Origin: Alphaproteobacteria bacterium
Lineage (GTDB): Bacteria; Pseudomonadota; Alphaproteobacteria; ATCC43930; CGMCC-115725
DNA: 35,996 bases
Direction of reading: 5' to 3'
NCBI GenBank assembly: GCA_019238055.1
Contig: JAFAOB010000081.1
Location: 1 to 35,996, forward strand
A program made the position numbers and the translations under genes. This document shows positions 17,726 through 25,222 of this stretch, piece by piece. Positions within the stretch are counted from its first letter, which is position 1. Each line of letters starts with the position of its first letter. The notes below the pieces were generated by a model. It was not told the origin of the DNA and did no database searches. It saw nothing but the letters and a program-made list of their open reading frames with translations.

Positions 17726-19433
17726 GGCGGCGAACCTCGTAATTGAGTGCCAGCGCCTGCTGCAGCGCCGACATGCCGATCCGATGGCAAAAATCGCCAA
17801 ACCCCTCCCCTGCCCTGCGCTCGACGGCGTAGAGCGCGAACAGCGGGTCGAGGGTTTCACCGATCGCGCCGAGCGCCACCTTGTCGGCGAGTACGGTGTT
17901 GAGCCGCGTGCCTTCGAAATCGCCGCCGACAAACAGCGCGTAATAGCCGGGCATGCGACCGACAATGCCGATATCGCCGGAATAGGGCCGCGCGCAGCCA
18001 TTTGGGCAGCCGGTGATGCGGATGCTGAGCCGCTCATTGCCGAGCCCATAATCGGCGAGCCGCTGTTGGATCTGACCGACAATGTCGGCCTGCACCCGCT
18101 CGGCCTCGGTCAAGGCCAGCCCGCAGGTCGGCAATGCCGGGCAGGCGAGCGCCCAACGCTCGGCCGGCTTTAGGTCTTCGGCGAGCCGCACATCATGCGC
18201 ACGCAAAACGGCGGTGATCGCATCGCGGTCTTCGCGGCGGATTTCGCTCAAAATGATGTCCTGGCTCGGCATCAGGATCGGATCGCAGCGGAACTCGGCG
18301 ACAATCGCCCGCAACGCGGTGCGCAGCCGCGCGCCGGCGCCGTCGGCGATGCGCCCGCTCGCCACCGGGATGCCGAGATACAGCTTGCCATCACCTTGCT
18401 CATGCCAGCCGAGATGATCGGGCACCGACAGCGGCGGCAACGGGCGGGCGGGTTCGAGGGTCTTGCCGAGATATTCGGACAGCTGCGCGCGCGCCCAATC
18501 CTCGCCCTGTTCGGCGATGATGTATTTGAGCCGGGCGTGGCGGCGGTTGCCGCGATCGCCGTAATCGCGATGCAATTTGACGACCGCCGCCGCAGCCTCG
18601 AGCAGATCGTCCGGCTCGACAAACGCGACCGGGGTGGCGAGCCGCGGGTAGGTCTTCGGGTTGTTGTGGGTCATCCCGTGCCCGCCGCCCAGCAAAAAAT
18701 CGTAGCCGGCGAGCTGGTCGCTGTCCCACAAGGCGATGATCGCGAGATCGTTGGTCAATACGTCGATCGTGTTGTCCTCGGGAATCGCGAGCCCGGCCTT
18801 GAACTTGCGCGGCAGATAGCGGTCGCCATAGAGCGGGTCGGGCGCTTCGTGTGCTGCGGCGTCCTCCGGCCATTTCTCGCCATCGACCCAGATTTCGTGA
18901 TAGGCGCCGGTTTGCGGCAACAGATGGGTCGACAGCCGGCGCGCATCGGCTTCGAGCCGGCCATGCATCGCGTCGCGGATTGGCGCCGGCACCGTCGTCA
19001 CGGTGCGCACGACATCGCCGCAGGCCGCCAGGGTCGTCAACAATGAATGGTTGACCTCGGCGATCGTCGATTTAAGCCCGGCTTTGACGACGCCGTGAAA
19101 CTGGATGCTCTGCCGGGTCGTGACTCGCAGCGAGCCGTCGCCCCATTTGTCGGCGATCGCATCAAGACCGAGATACTGGTCGGCGGTCAGCCGTCCGCCG
19201 GGAATCCGCACCCGAACCATGAACTGCCACAGCTTGCTCTCGCCGCGCTGCTTTAGCTCGGTGGCGCTGTCGCGGTCGTAACCCTGATAGACCCCATGAA
19301 ATTTGAGAATCGCATACCCTTCTTTGTCGAACGGGTTGGCGGTGTCGGCGAGGTCGCGCGCGATATGACCGCGCAATTGCCGGCTCTGCTGCTTGACCGC
19401 CTCGGGTTTCGAAATCGTCTCGGTCCGCGCCAT
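17712..19433 (-). CDS. cysI: Sulfite reductase hemoprotein subunit (CysI-type nitrite/sulfite reductase)
   Basis: 573 aa; KWGDGSLRVTTRQSIQFHGVVK; 4Fe-4S/siroheme cysteines CPALPTC and TGCPNGCARP; adjacent to a siroheme synthase gene. Confidence 0.92.
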   Translation of the reverse strand: MARTETISKPEAVKQQSRQLRGHIARDLADTANPFDKEGYAILKFHGVYQGYDRDSATELKQRGESKLWQFMVRVRIPGGRLTADQYLGLDAIADKWGDGSLRVTTRQSIQFHGVVKAGLKSTIAEVNHSLLTTLAACGDVVRTVTTVPAPIRDAMHGRLEADARRLSTHLLPQTGAYHEIWVDGEKWPEDAAAHEAPDPLYGDRYLPRKFKAGLAIPEDNTIDVLTNDLAIIALWDSDQLAGYDFLLGGGHGMTHNNPKTYPRLATPVAFVEPDDLLEAAAAVVKLHRDYGDRGNRRHARLKYIIAEQGEDWARAQLSEYLGKTLEPARPLPPLSVPDHLGWHEQGDGKLYLGIPVASGRIADGAGARLRTALRAIVAEFRCDPILMPSQDIILSEIRREDRDAITAVLRAHDVRLAEDLKPAERWALACPALPTCGLALTEAERVQADIVGQIQQRLADYGLGNERLSIRITGCPNGCARPYSGDIGIVGRMPGYYALFVGGDFEGTRLNTVLADKVALGAIGETLDPLFALYAVERRAGEGFGDFCHRIGMSALQQALALNYEVRRHAAD

Positions 19434-19520
19434 CTCGCCCCCAATAGCGTAGCGGGAAATACCGTCTTGGCTGTGTGAGTGAGGTAATTATCCCACGATA
19501 TAAATGTCAATATGATATTA

Positions 19521-19530
19521 ATTACGTAAT
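19521..19530. promoter_or_regulatory. AT-rich region between divergent cysI and queA with a 10-bp palindrome ATTACGTAAT
   Basis: gatattaATTACGTAATattactgtttaatta, a strong AT-rich island in high-GC DNA between two divergent starts. Confidence 0.35.
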
Positions 19531-19604
19531 ATTACTGTTTAATTATGGCTTGCCGGCGAATTGAAGAGCGAAACAGGCGGCCCATTTCGGAAGCGATGGA
19601 TCAA

Positions 19605-20648
19605 ATGCGACTCGACGATTTCGATTTTCCGCTGCCGCGCGAACTGATCGCCGACCATCCATGCGAGCCGCGCGAAGCAGCACGCCTGCTGCACATTCCG
19701 GCAATGGGCGATTTTGCCGATCGCCACATTGCCGATCTGCCGGATTTGTTGCGCCCCGGCGACCTATTGGTCTGCAACGATACCAAGGTCATCCCGGCCC
19801 GGCTTGTCGGCAACCGCGGAGCGGCGCGGGTCGAGATCACCCTCCATCGCGACGAGGGCGGCGGGGCGTGGCGCGCCTTTGCCAGGGGTGCGCGGCGGCT
19901 GCGCGTCGGCGACCGCCTCGATTTTGCCGCTGATTTTGCCGCGACAGTCGCGGCAAAGCACGCCGAGGGCGATGTGACCTTGCGCTTCGCGTTGGAGGGC
20001 GACGCGTTTCGCAACACGCTCGCGCGCTACGGTGCGATGCCTCTGCCGCCTTACATCCGGCGCCCGCAGGACGGCGATACGCGCGACCGAAGCGATTACC
20101 AGACAATCTTCGCCCGCGAGGAGGGTGCGGTCGCCGCACCGACCGCCGGTCTGCATTTCACGTCAGCATTGATCGCGGCGCTCGCGGGGCGCGGGATCGG
20201 GCTGGCGAACCTGACCCTGCATGTCGGCCCCGGCACTTTTTTGCCGGTCAAGATCGACGACCCCCGCCAGCATCATATGCATGCCGAATGGGGCCTCCTG
20301 TCGACCGAGACCGCGGCGCGCATTGCCGCCACCCGGCAGAGCGGCGGCCGCATCGTCGCTATCGGCACGACCAGCCTGCGGCTTCTCGAATCAGCCGCCG
20401 ACAAAGCCGGCAAGGTCCGGCCCTTCGCCGGCGAGACGCAGCTTTTTATCCTGCCGGGTTATCGGTTTCGCGCGATCGATCTGCTCTTAACCAATTTCCA
20501 CCTGCCGCGCTCGACCCTGTTCATGCTGGTCGCGGCGCTGGCCGGGCTCGACCGGATCAAGGCTGCCTATGCTCACGCGATCGCGCAGCGTTACCGCTTT
20601 TTCTCCTACGGTGACGCCTGCCTGATCGAACGCCCAGGTGTTCGATAA
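19605..20648 (+). CDS. queA: S-adenosylmethionine:tRNA ribosyltransferase-isomerase
   Basis: MRLDDFDFPLPRELIADHPCEPREAARLL; DLLVCNDTKVIPARL; PPYIRR; DRSDYQTIFAREEGAVAAPTAGLHFT; HVGPGTFLPVK; LLLTNFHLPRSTLFMLVAAL. Confidence 0.96.
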   Translation: MRLDDFDFPLPRELIADHPCEPREAARLLHIPAMGDFADRHIADLPDLLRPGDLLVCNDTKVIPARLVGNRGAARVEITLHRDEGGGAWRAFARGARRLRVGDRLDFAADFAATVAAKHAEGDVTLRFALEGDAFRNTLARYGAMPLPPYIRRPQDGDTRDRSDYQTIFAREEGAVAAPTAGLHFTSALIAALAGRGIGLANLTLHVGPGTFLPVKIDDPRQHHMHAEWGLLSTETAARIAATRQSGGRIVAIGTTSLRLLESAADKAGKVRPFAGETQLFILPGYRFRAIDLLLTNFHLPRSTLFMLVAALAGLDRIKAAYAHAIAQRYRFFSYGDACLIERPGVR

Positions 20649-20903
20649 GAACGCCCTAATGAATTCAATTCACTCGGTCTTCGGCGCAAAAGGCCAATCT
20701 GCAGTCAGCGCTGTGCGGGTGCGATATCTGCTCCGCCTTCCCGGAACAGCTTTGCTGGCTCTGAATTCGGTAATCTTGATCTATTATAGCTGCGGTGAGC
20801 CAATGACGAACGACGCGCCGGTGAGGCTGTTGCTGTTGGGGGCGCCGGAAATGCGACCGGCGGTCCAGCGGCAGGCAATGCAGCCACGCGGCGCGGACGG
20901 GCA

Positions 20904-22451
20904 ATGGCGACAAAAATGCCCGCGGTGACCACAGAGACGACGCCGGTCGCGCATCGCGGTGCGATCACCGCAACGATCATCTGCGCCTGTGTCATGCAGG
21001 GGCTCGACACAACGATCGTCAATGTCTGTCTGCCGCACATTCAGGGCAGCATGTCGGCGGCGCAGGACCAGATCTCGTGGGTGTTGACGAGCTATATCGT
21101 CGCCTCGGCGATCATGATGCCATTGACGGGATGGCTCGCCGGCCATTTTGGCGTCAAATACATTTTTCTCGGCTCGGTGATCGGGTTCACGATCGCCTCT
21201 GCGTTGTGCGGTGCGGCTACGAGTCTGACGCAGCTCGTGCTCTATCGGATGCTGCAAGGGGTCTGCAGCGCCGGGTTGGTGCCGCTCGGACAAGCAACCT
21301 TGTTTACAATCTATCCCCGGGAAAAGCATGGCCAAGCCATGGCCATCTTCAGCACCGGGGCAATGATGGGCCCGATCGTCGGCCCGACCCTGGGCGGCTG
21401 GCTTACCGAAAACCTCGATTGGCGCTGGTGCTTTTATATCAACCTGCCGGTCGGGGCGCTGTGCGCGCTTGGCGTCTTTGTCTTCATCCGCCAAACCCGC
21501 AGCATGCGGCGCAGCGAATTCGACATGTTCGGCTTTCTGATGCTGAGCATTGCCGTCGGTTCGTTGCAGTTGATGCTCGACCGCGGTCAACTCAAGGATT
21601 GGTTCCACTCGACTGAAATCTGGATCGAGGCGACGATTGCGGCGCTGTGTTTTTATCTGCTGGTGGTTCATACAGCCACTGCCGACGAGCGGTCTTTTCT
21701 CAATCGCGATTTATTGAAAAGCCCGAATTTTGTCGCCGGCAGTCTGTTGATGTTCGGGGTCGGCATGATCCTCAGCGGCACCCTGGCGCTGATGCCGTCG
21801 ATGATGCAGGTGCTGATGAATTACCCGGTATTCGATGCCGGATGGATGATGGCGCCGCGCGGTGTCGGCACGATGATTGCGATGTTTCTGGTCGCCCGTC
21901 TGATCAATCGCGTCGACAATCGGTTGTTCATCCTGATCGGCTTTGTGCTGACCGCGGCCTCGTTATGGCAGATGACCGGCTATTCGCTTTATATGGGATC
22001 GGGCCCGATCCTGTTCGCCGGCTTTGCCCAGGGGTTTGGACTTGGCTGCACCTTTGTGCCGCTGAACCTTCTCGCTCTATCAGGGCTGCCGCATCACATT
22101 CTGACCCAGGGCACCGCGATCCGCGCCCTGGTGCGCATGCTCGGCGGCAGCATCGGCATCGCGATCCTCGAAACGCAACTGACCCAGAACACGCAAATCG
22201 TCCATTCGCGGCTGATCGAGCAGCTGCGCCCGGACAATCCGTTGACCCATGCGCTGCTGTCGGCACCGTTCAGCCTGACCAACCCGTCGGGGATCGCCGC
22301 GCTCAACAATGAGGTGACGCGGCAAGCGGCGATGATCTCCTATATCGACGATTTCATGCTGATGCTGATCGTGGTTCTCGCCTCGCTCCCGTTGTTGCTG
22401 CTGGTTCGCGTTCCGCGCCGGCAGCCGGTGGCAGCGGCCGCCGGCGATTAA
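20904..22451 (+). CDS. DHA2-family (EmrB/QacA-type) MFS transporter
   Basis: 515 aa; CVMQGLDTTIVNVCLPHIQGSMSAAQDQISWVLTSYIVASAIMMPLTGWLAGHFG; TGAMMGPIVGPTLGGWLTENLDWRWCFYINLPVG. Confidence 0.93.
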   Translation: MATKMPAVTTETTPVAHRGAITATIICACVMQGLDTTIVNVCLPHIQGSMSAAQDQISWVLTSYIVASAIMMPLTGWLAGHFGVKYIFLGSVIGFTIASALCGAATSLTQLVLYRMLQGVCSAGLVPLGQATLFTIYPREKHGQAMAIFSTGAMMGPIVGPTLGGWLTENLDWRWCFYINLPVGALCALGVFVFIRQTRSMRRSEFDMFGFLMLSIAVGSLQLMLDRGQLKDWFHSTEIWIEATIAALCFYLLVVHTATADERSFLNRDLLKSPNFVAGSLLMFGVGMILSGTLALMPSMMQVLMNYPVFDAGWMMAPRGVGTMIAMFLVARLINRVDNRLFILIGFVLTAASLWQMTGYSLYMGSGPILFAGFAQGFGLGCTFVPLNLLALSGLPHHILTQGTAIRALVRMLGGSIGIAILETQLTQNTQIVHSRLIEQLRPDNPLTHALLSAPFSLTNPSGIAALNNEVTRQAAMISYIDDFMLMLIVVLASLPLLLLVRVPRRQPVAAAAGD

Positions 22452-22509
22452 CCCTCAGCCTCGATTTTGCCAGAGTCCGCCGAAATCCTCCCTCTCTCGA
22501 CAGTATCGT

Positions 22510-22878
22510 TCAACCTTCGGATTGGTCGCGCTCAGGATCGGAAGTGCGAAGCAGAGCCTGCAGATTTGCTTGAAGCTCCGGCAGCTTGTCCTCTATCAGG
22601 CGCCACACGGTATCGTAGTCGATCGCGGCGTACCCATGCACGAGGATGTTGCGGAAGGCGATAATACGGCGCAGTTCAGCCACATTGCTGGCGATCCGAG
22701 GATCGATCCTGGCCAGCTGAGAGAGCGCTTCGCCAATAATCTGAAGCTGGCGTTCCACAGCAGAGCGCACCAGATCGTCTTCAACAAAGGCCTCATAAGT
22801 CTTTCCGCGCAGGAATGCCTGGACCGCTTCCGCCGCTCTCAGCGCGTCCCACAGAAAGCACCGGGGGTCACGCGACAT
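22510..22878 (-). CDS. hepT: HepT-like ribonuclease toxin (DUF86)
   Basis: MSRDPRCFLWDALRAAEAVQAFLRGKTYEAFVEDDLVRSAVERQLQIIGEALSQL...IIAFRNILVHGYAAIDYDTVWRLIEDKLPEL; RNILVHGY matches the RX4HXY motif. Confidence 0.88.
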   Translation of the reverse strand: MSRDPRCFLWDALRAAEAVQAFLRGKTYEAFVEDDLVRSAVERQLQIIGEALSQLARIDPRIASNVAELRRIIAFRNILVHGYAAIDYDTVWRLIEDKLPELQANLQALLRTSDPERDQSEG

Positions 22879-23176
22879 AGACATTGTGGCGGCTCTGCTC
22901 GATACAGGCTTTGAGATAGGGGTTGCGCACAGCGCCCATTTCGACAAGATCGACCGGGCGGCCGAACAGCTCCTCCAGCGCTTCCTTAAAACCGAAATAG
23001 GTGTCAAACGGGTTTTGAGGCGCACTGCGGTCGAATTCGACCAGAAAATCGATGTCGCTGCGGTCAGGGTCAAAATCGTCGCGCGCGGCCGACCCGAACA
23101 GATCGAGCCGGCGCACATAAAAGCGCCGGCACAATATGCGCAATTCGTCATGGTGCCGCGCGATGTCGTCGATCAT
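22868..23176 (-). CDS. mntA: MntA-like nucleotidyltransferase antitoxin
   Basis: LDLFGSAARDDFDPDRSDIDFLVEFDRSAPQNPFDTYFGFKEALEELFGRPVDLVEMGAVRNPYL; GS...DxD nucleotidyltransferase motif; overlaps hepT by 11 nt. Confidence 0.9.
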   Translation of the reverse strand: MIDDIARHHDELRILCRRFYVRRLDLFGSAARDDFDPDRSDIDFLVEFDRSAPQNPFDTYFGFKEALEELFGRPVDLVEMGAVRNPYLKACIEQSRHNVYVA

Positions 23177-23304
23177 AGCTCCGCCTATGTGGGGGGCGAC
23201 ACCGTCTACGTGACAAAGGATTTTGGGGCTTCGATCACAAGGGAACTCGCGACCTCTTTGGGAGCTGACGGTGGAGGGCTCGGCGTGTGGATCGGCTTCC
23301 GCAT

Positions 23305-23326
23305 CGCCGGGAGCAAACTCCCGGCG
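23305..23326. terminator. 9-bp GC-rich hairpin between the 3' end of ggt and mntA
   Basis: CGCCGGGAG-CAAA-CTCCCGGCG perfect inverted repeat with a 4-nt loop, just downstream of the ggt stop codon on the minus strand; no T-tract. Confidence 0.45.
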
Positions 23327-23343
23327 GGGTGCGGCGCCTGATG

Positions 23344-25068
23344 TTACCAGCCGAGCGCGTAGGCGGCGCGGCGGGGATCGGCACCGGCCTCGATCACACC
23401 GCGCTTTTTGTCGACATCAATCGCGCACACCGCCCCGGCGGTCCAGATCCAATCGGGCCAGCGCTGGATTTCGTGGCCGCGGCGGGCGAGTTCGGCGATC
23501 ACCGACTCGGGAACGCGGGCTTCGATCGCCAACCGTCCAGGGTAATACTCGAACGGCGCAAACGAAGACGGATAGCTGTAGCTGGCAAAGCGCGGACTCT
23601 CGATCGCCGATTGCATGTCCTGGCCAAAGACGAAATGGTTCAGCAGGACCTGCAGCATCGCCTGCGTCTGGACGTCGCCGCCGGGGGTGCCGAACGGCAT
23701 GAAATGCTCGCCGCCCTTGATCGCCAAGGCCGGGTTCGGGGTCAGGCGCGGCCGTTTGCCGGGGGCGACACCGGCCGGATGGCGCGGGTCGGGACGCGAT
23801 TGCGAGCCGCGATTGGACGGGATCAGCCCGGTCCCCGGCACCACCGGCGAGCCGTAGGAGCCATCGCTCGGCGTCGCCGAGAACAGATTGCCGTGCCGGT
23901 CGGCGACACAGACATAGGACGTGTCGGGCTCGGGGTTGGGATCGCCCGCCGGCTGCGGAAAATGACCAAAGCCGCGGCCCGCTTGGCTGCCAAGCTCGCC
24001 GGGTGGCGGCATTTCCGGCCAGGCGCGGTCGGGGCGGATCAGTTTGCGGCGCTCGGCGGCGTATTCGGCCGAGATCAGGGTGGCGAGCGGGACGTCGACC
24101 ATGACCGGGTCGCCGTAATAGGCTTCGCGGTCGGCAAAGGCGAGCTTCAACGCCTCGGCCAGATAATGGACATAATCGGCGCTGTTGTGGCCGAGCGCGG
24201 CAAGATCGGTGCCCTCGAGCAGAGCGAGGGTCTGCAATAACACCGGCCCCTGGCACCAAGCGCCACAGGTGAAAACGTCCAGGTCGCCAAAACGGCGGCG
24301 TTCGGGCGGGCCGACCGGCGAATGATAGTCGGCGAGATCCTCGGCCGACAGCAATCCGCCCTGTTCTTTGACGAACGCGACGATCTTTTTGGCGATGTCG
24401 CCGCGATAGAAGGCGTCGCGCGCCGCATCGAGCCCGGCCTCGCGCCCGCTTGTGGCGGCAGCGCGCTCTTCGTCCGCCATGTATTGCAATGATGCAGCGA
24501 GATCGCTCTGGCGGAAGATGTCGCCAGCCTCCGGCACCCGCCCACCGGGCAGAAAAATTTCCGCCGAAGAGGGCCAGCCGCGATGCGCCTCCGCGTGCCG
24601 TTGCAGGCTCGCGGCCATCAGCGGGTACATCGGAAAGCCATTGCGGGCGAGCCGGATCGCCGCCGCCGCGACCTCGCCAAAGCTCATCGTGCCATAGCGC
24701 TTGAGCGCCGTGATCCAGGCGTCGGGGGCGGCGGGGACCACAGTGCGCAACACGCCCTTTGGGATCTTGCCGCCGTGCTCGCGCATGAACAATTGCGGGT
24801 CGAGCGCCTTCGGCCACGGGCCGAGCCCGGCGATGGTCACGACCTCGCGGCTATCGGCAAGGTAGATCATGATCGGCGCCACGCCGGCGACATCGACGAG
24901 GTCACTCTGCAAGACACCAAGCGCAATGCCGGCGGCGCACCCGGCGTCAATCGCATTGCCGCCGGCTTCGAGGATCGCAAACCCGGCGGTGGCGGCAAGA
25001 TAGTGGCCGGCGGCGATCGCGTGGCGGGTCACGGCGATGGTCGGGCGGTGGGCGAACGATGCGGTCAT
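23344..25068 (-). CDS. ggt: Gamma-glutamyltransferase family protein
   Basis: AILEAGGNAIDAGCAAGIALGVLQ; DTSYVCVADRHGNLFSATPSDGSYGSPVVPGTGLIPSNRG; KGGEHFMPFGTPGGDVQTQAMLQVLLN. Confidence 0.92.
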   Translation of the reverse strand: MTASFAHRPTIAVTRHAIAAGHYLAATAGFAILEAGGNAIDAGCAAGIALGVLQSDLVDVAGVAPIMIYLADSREVVTIAGLGPWPKALDPQLFMREHGGKIPKGVLRTVVPAAPDAWITALKRYGTMSFGEVAAAAIRLARNGFPMYPLMAASLQRHAEAHRGWPSSAEIFLPGGRVPEAGDIFRQSDLAASLQYMADEERAAATSGREAGLDAARDAFYRGDIAKKIVAFVKEQGGLLSAEDLADYHSPVGPPERRRFGDLDVFTCGAWCQGPVLLQTLALLEGTDLAALGHNSADYVHYLAEALKLAFADREAYYGDPVMVDVPLATLISAEYAAERRKLIRPDRAWPEMPPPGELGSQAGRGFGHFPQPAGDPNPEPDTSYVCVADRHGNLFSATPSDGSYGSPVVPGTGLIPSNRGSQSRPDPRHPAGVAPGKRPRLTPNPALAIKGGEHFMPFGTPGGDVQTQAMLQVLLNHFVFGQDMQSAIESPRFASYSYPSSFAPFEYYPGRLAIEARVPESVIAELARRGHEIQRWPDWIWTAGAVCAIDVDKKRGVIEAGADPRRAAYALGW

Positions 25069-25222
25069 GGGCTGGCCCCTTGCGATTGTCCTCGCACAGT
25101 AGCGCTTGACCCGCCGCTATTAGAAGAGCCGTCGTCGCAGGACGGGTGATTGTTCGTCCGACCGGGAATTGCTCGGCGCCGCGGCAGGGAGGGTCCCGCG
25201 CGCGTTCGATGTGACGGCGGAA

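Noticed and set aside
20800-20903. Possible upstream N-terminal extension of the MFS gene (MTNDAPV / EAVAVGGAGNATGGPAAGN) joined by a one-base frameshift
   Set aside because: Requires an unsupported base insertion, and ATG 20904 already gives a complete transporter; low-complexity N-termini cannot be judged by eye.
20784-21671. 295-aa minus-strand ORF opposite the MFS transporter
   Set aside because: Low-complexity composition, no motif; MFS frame is clearly coding.
23287-24817. Long overlapping ORFs across ggt (23287..24240 + and 23417..24817 -)
   Set aside because: Shadow ORFs produced by high GC third positions; translations are Arg/Pro/Ala-rich without motifs, whereas the ggt frame has clear family motifs.
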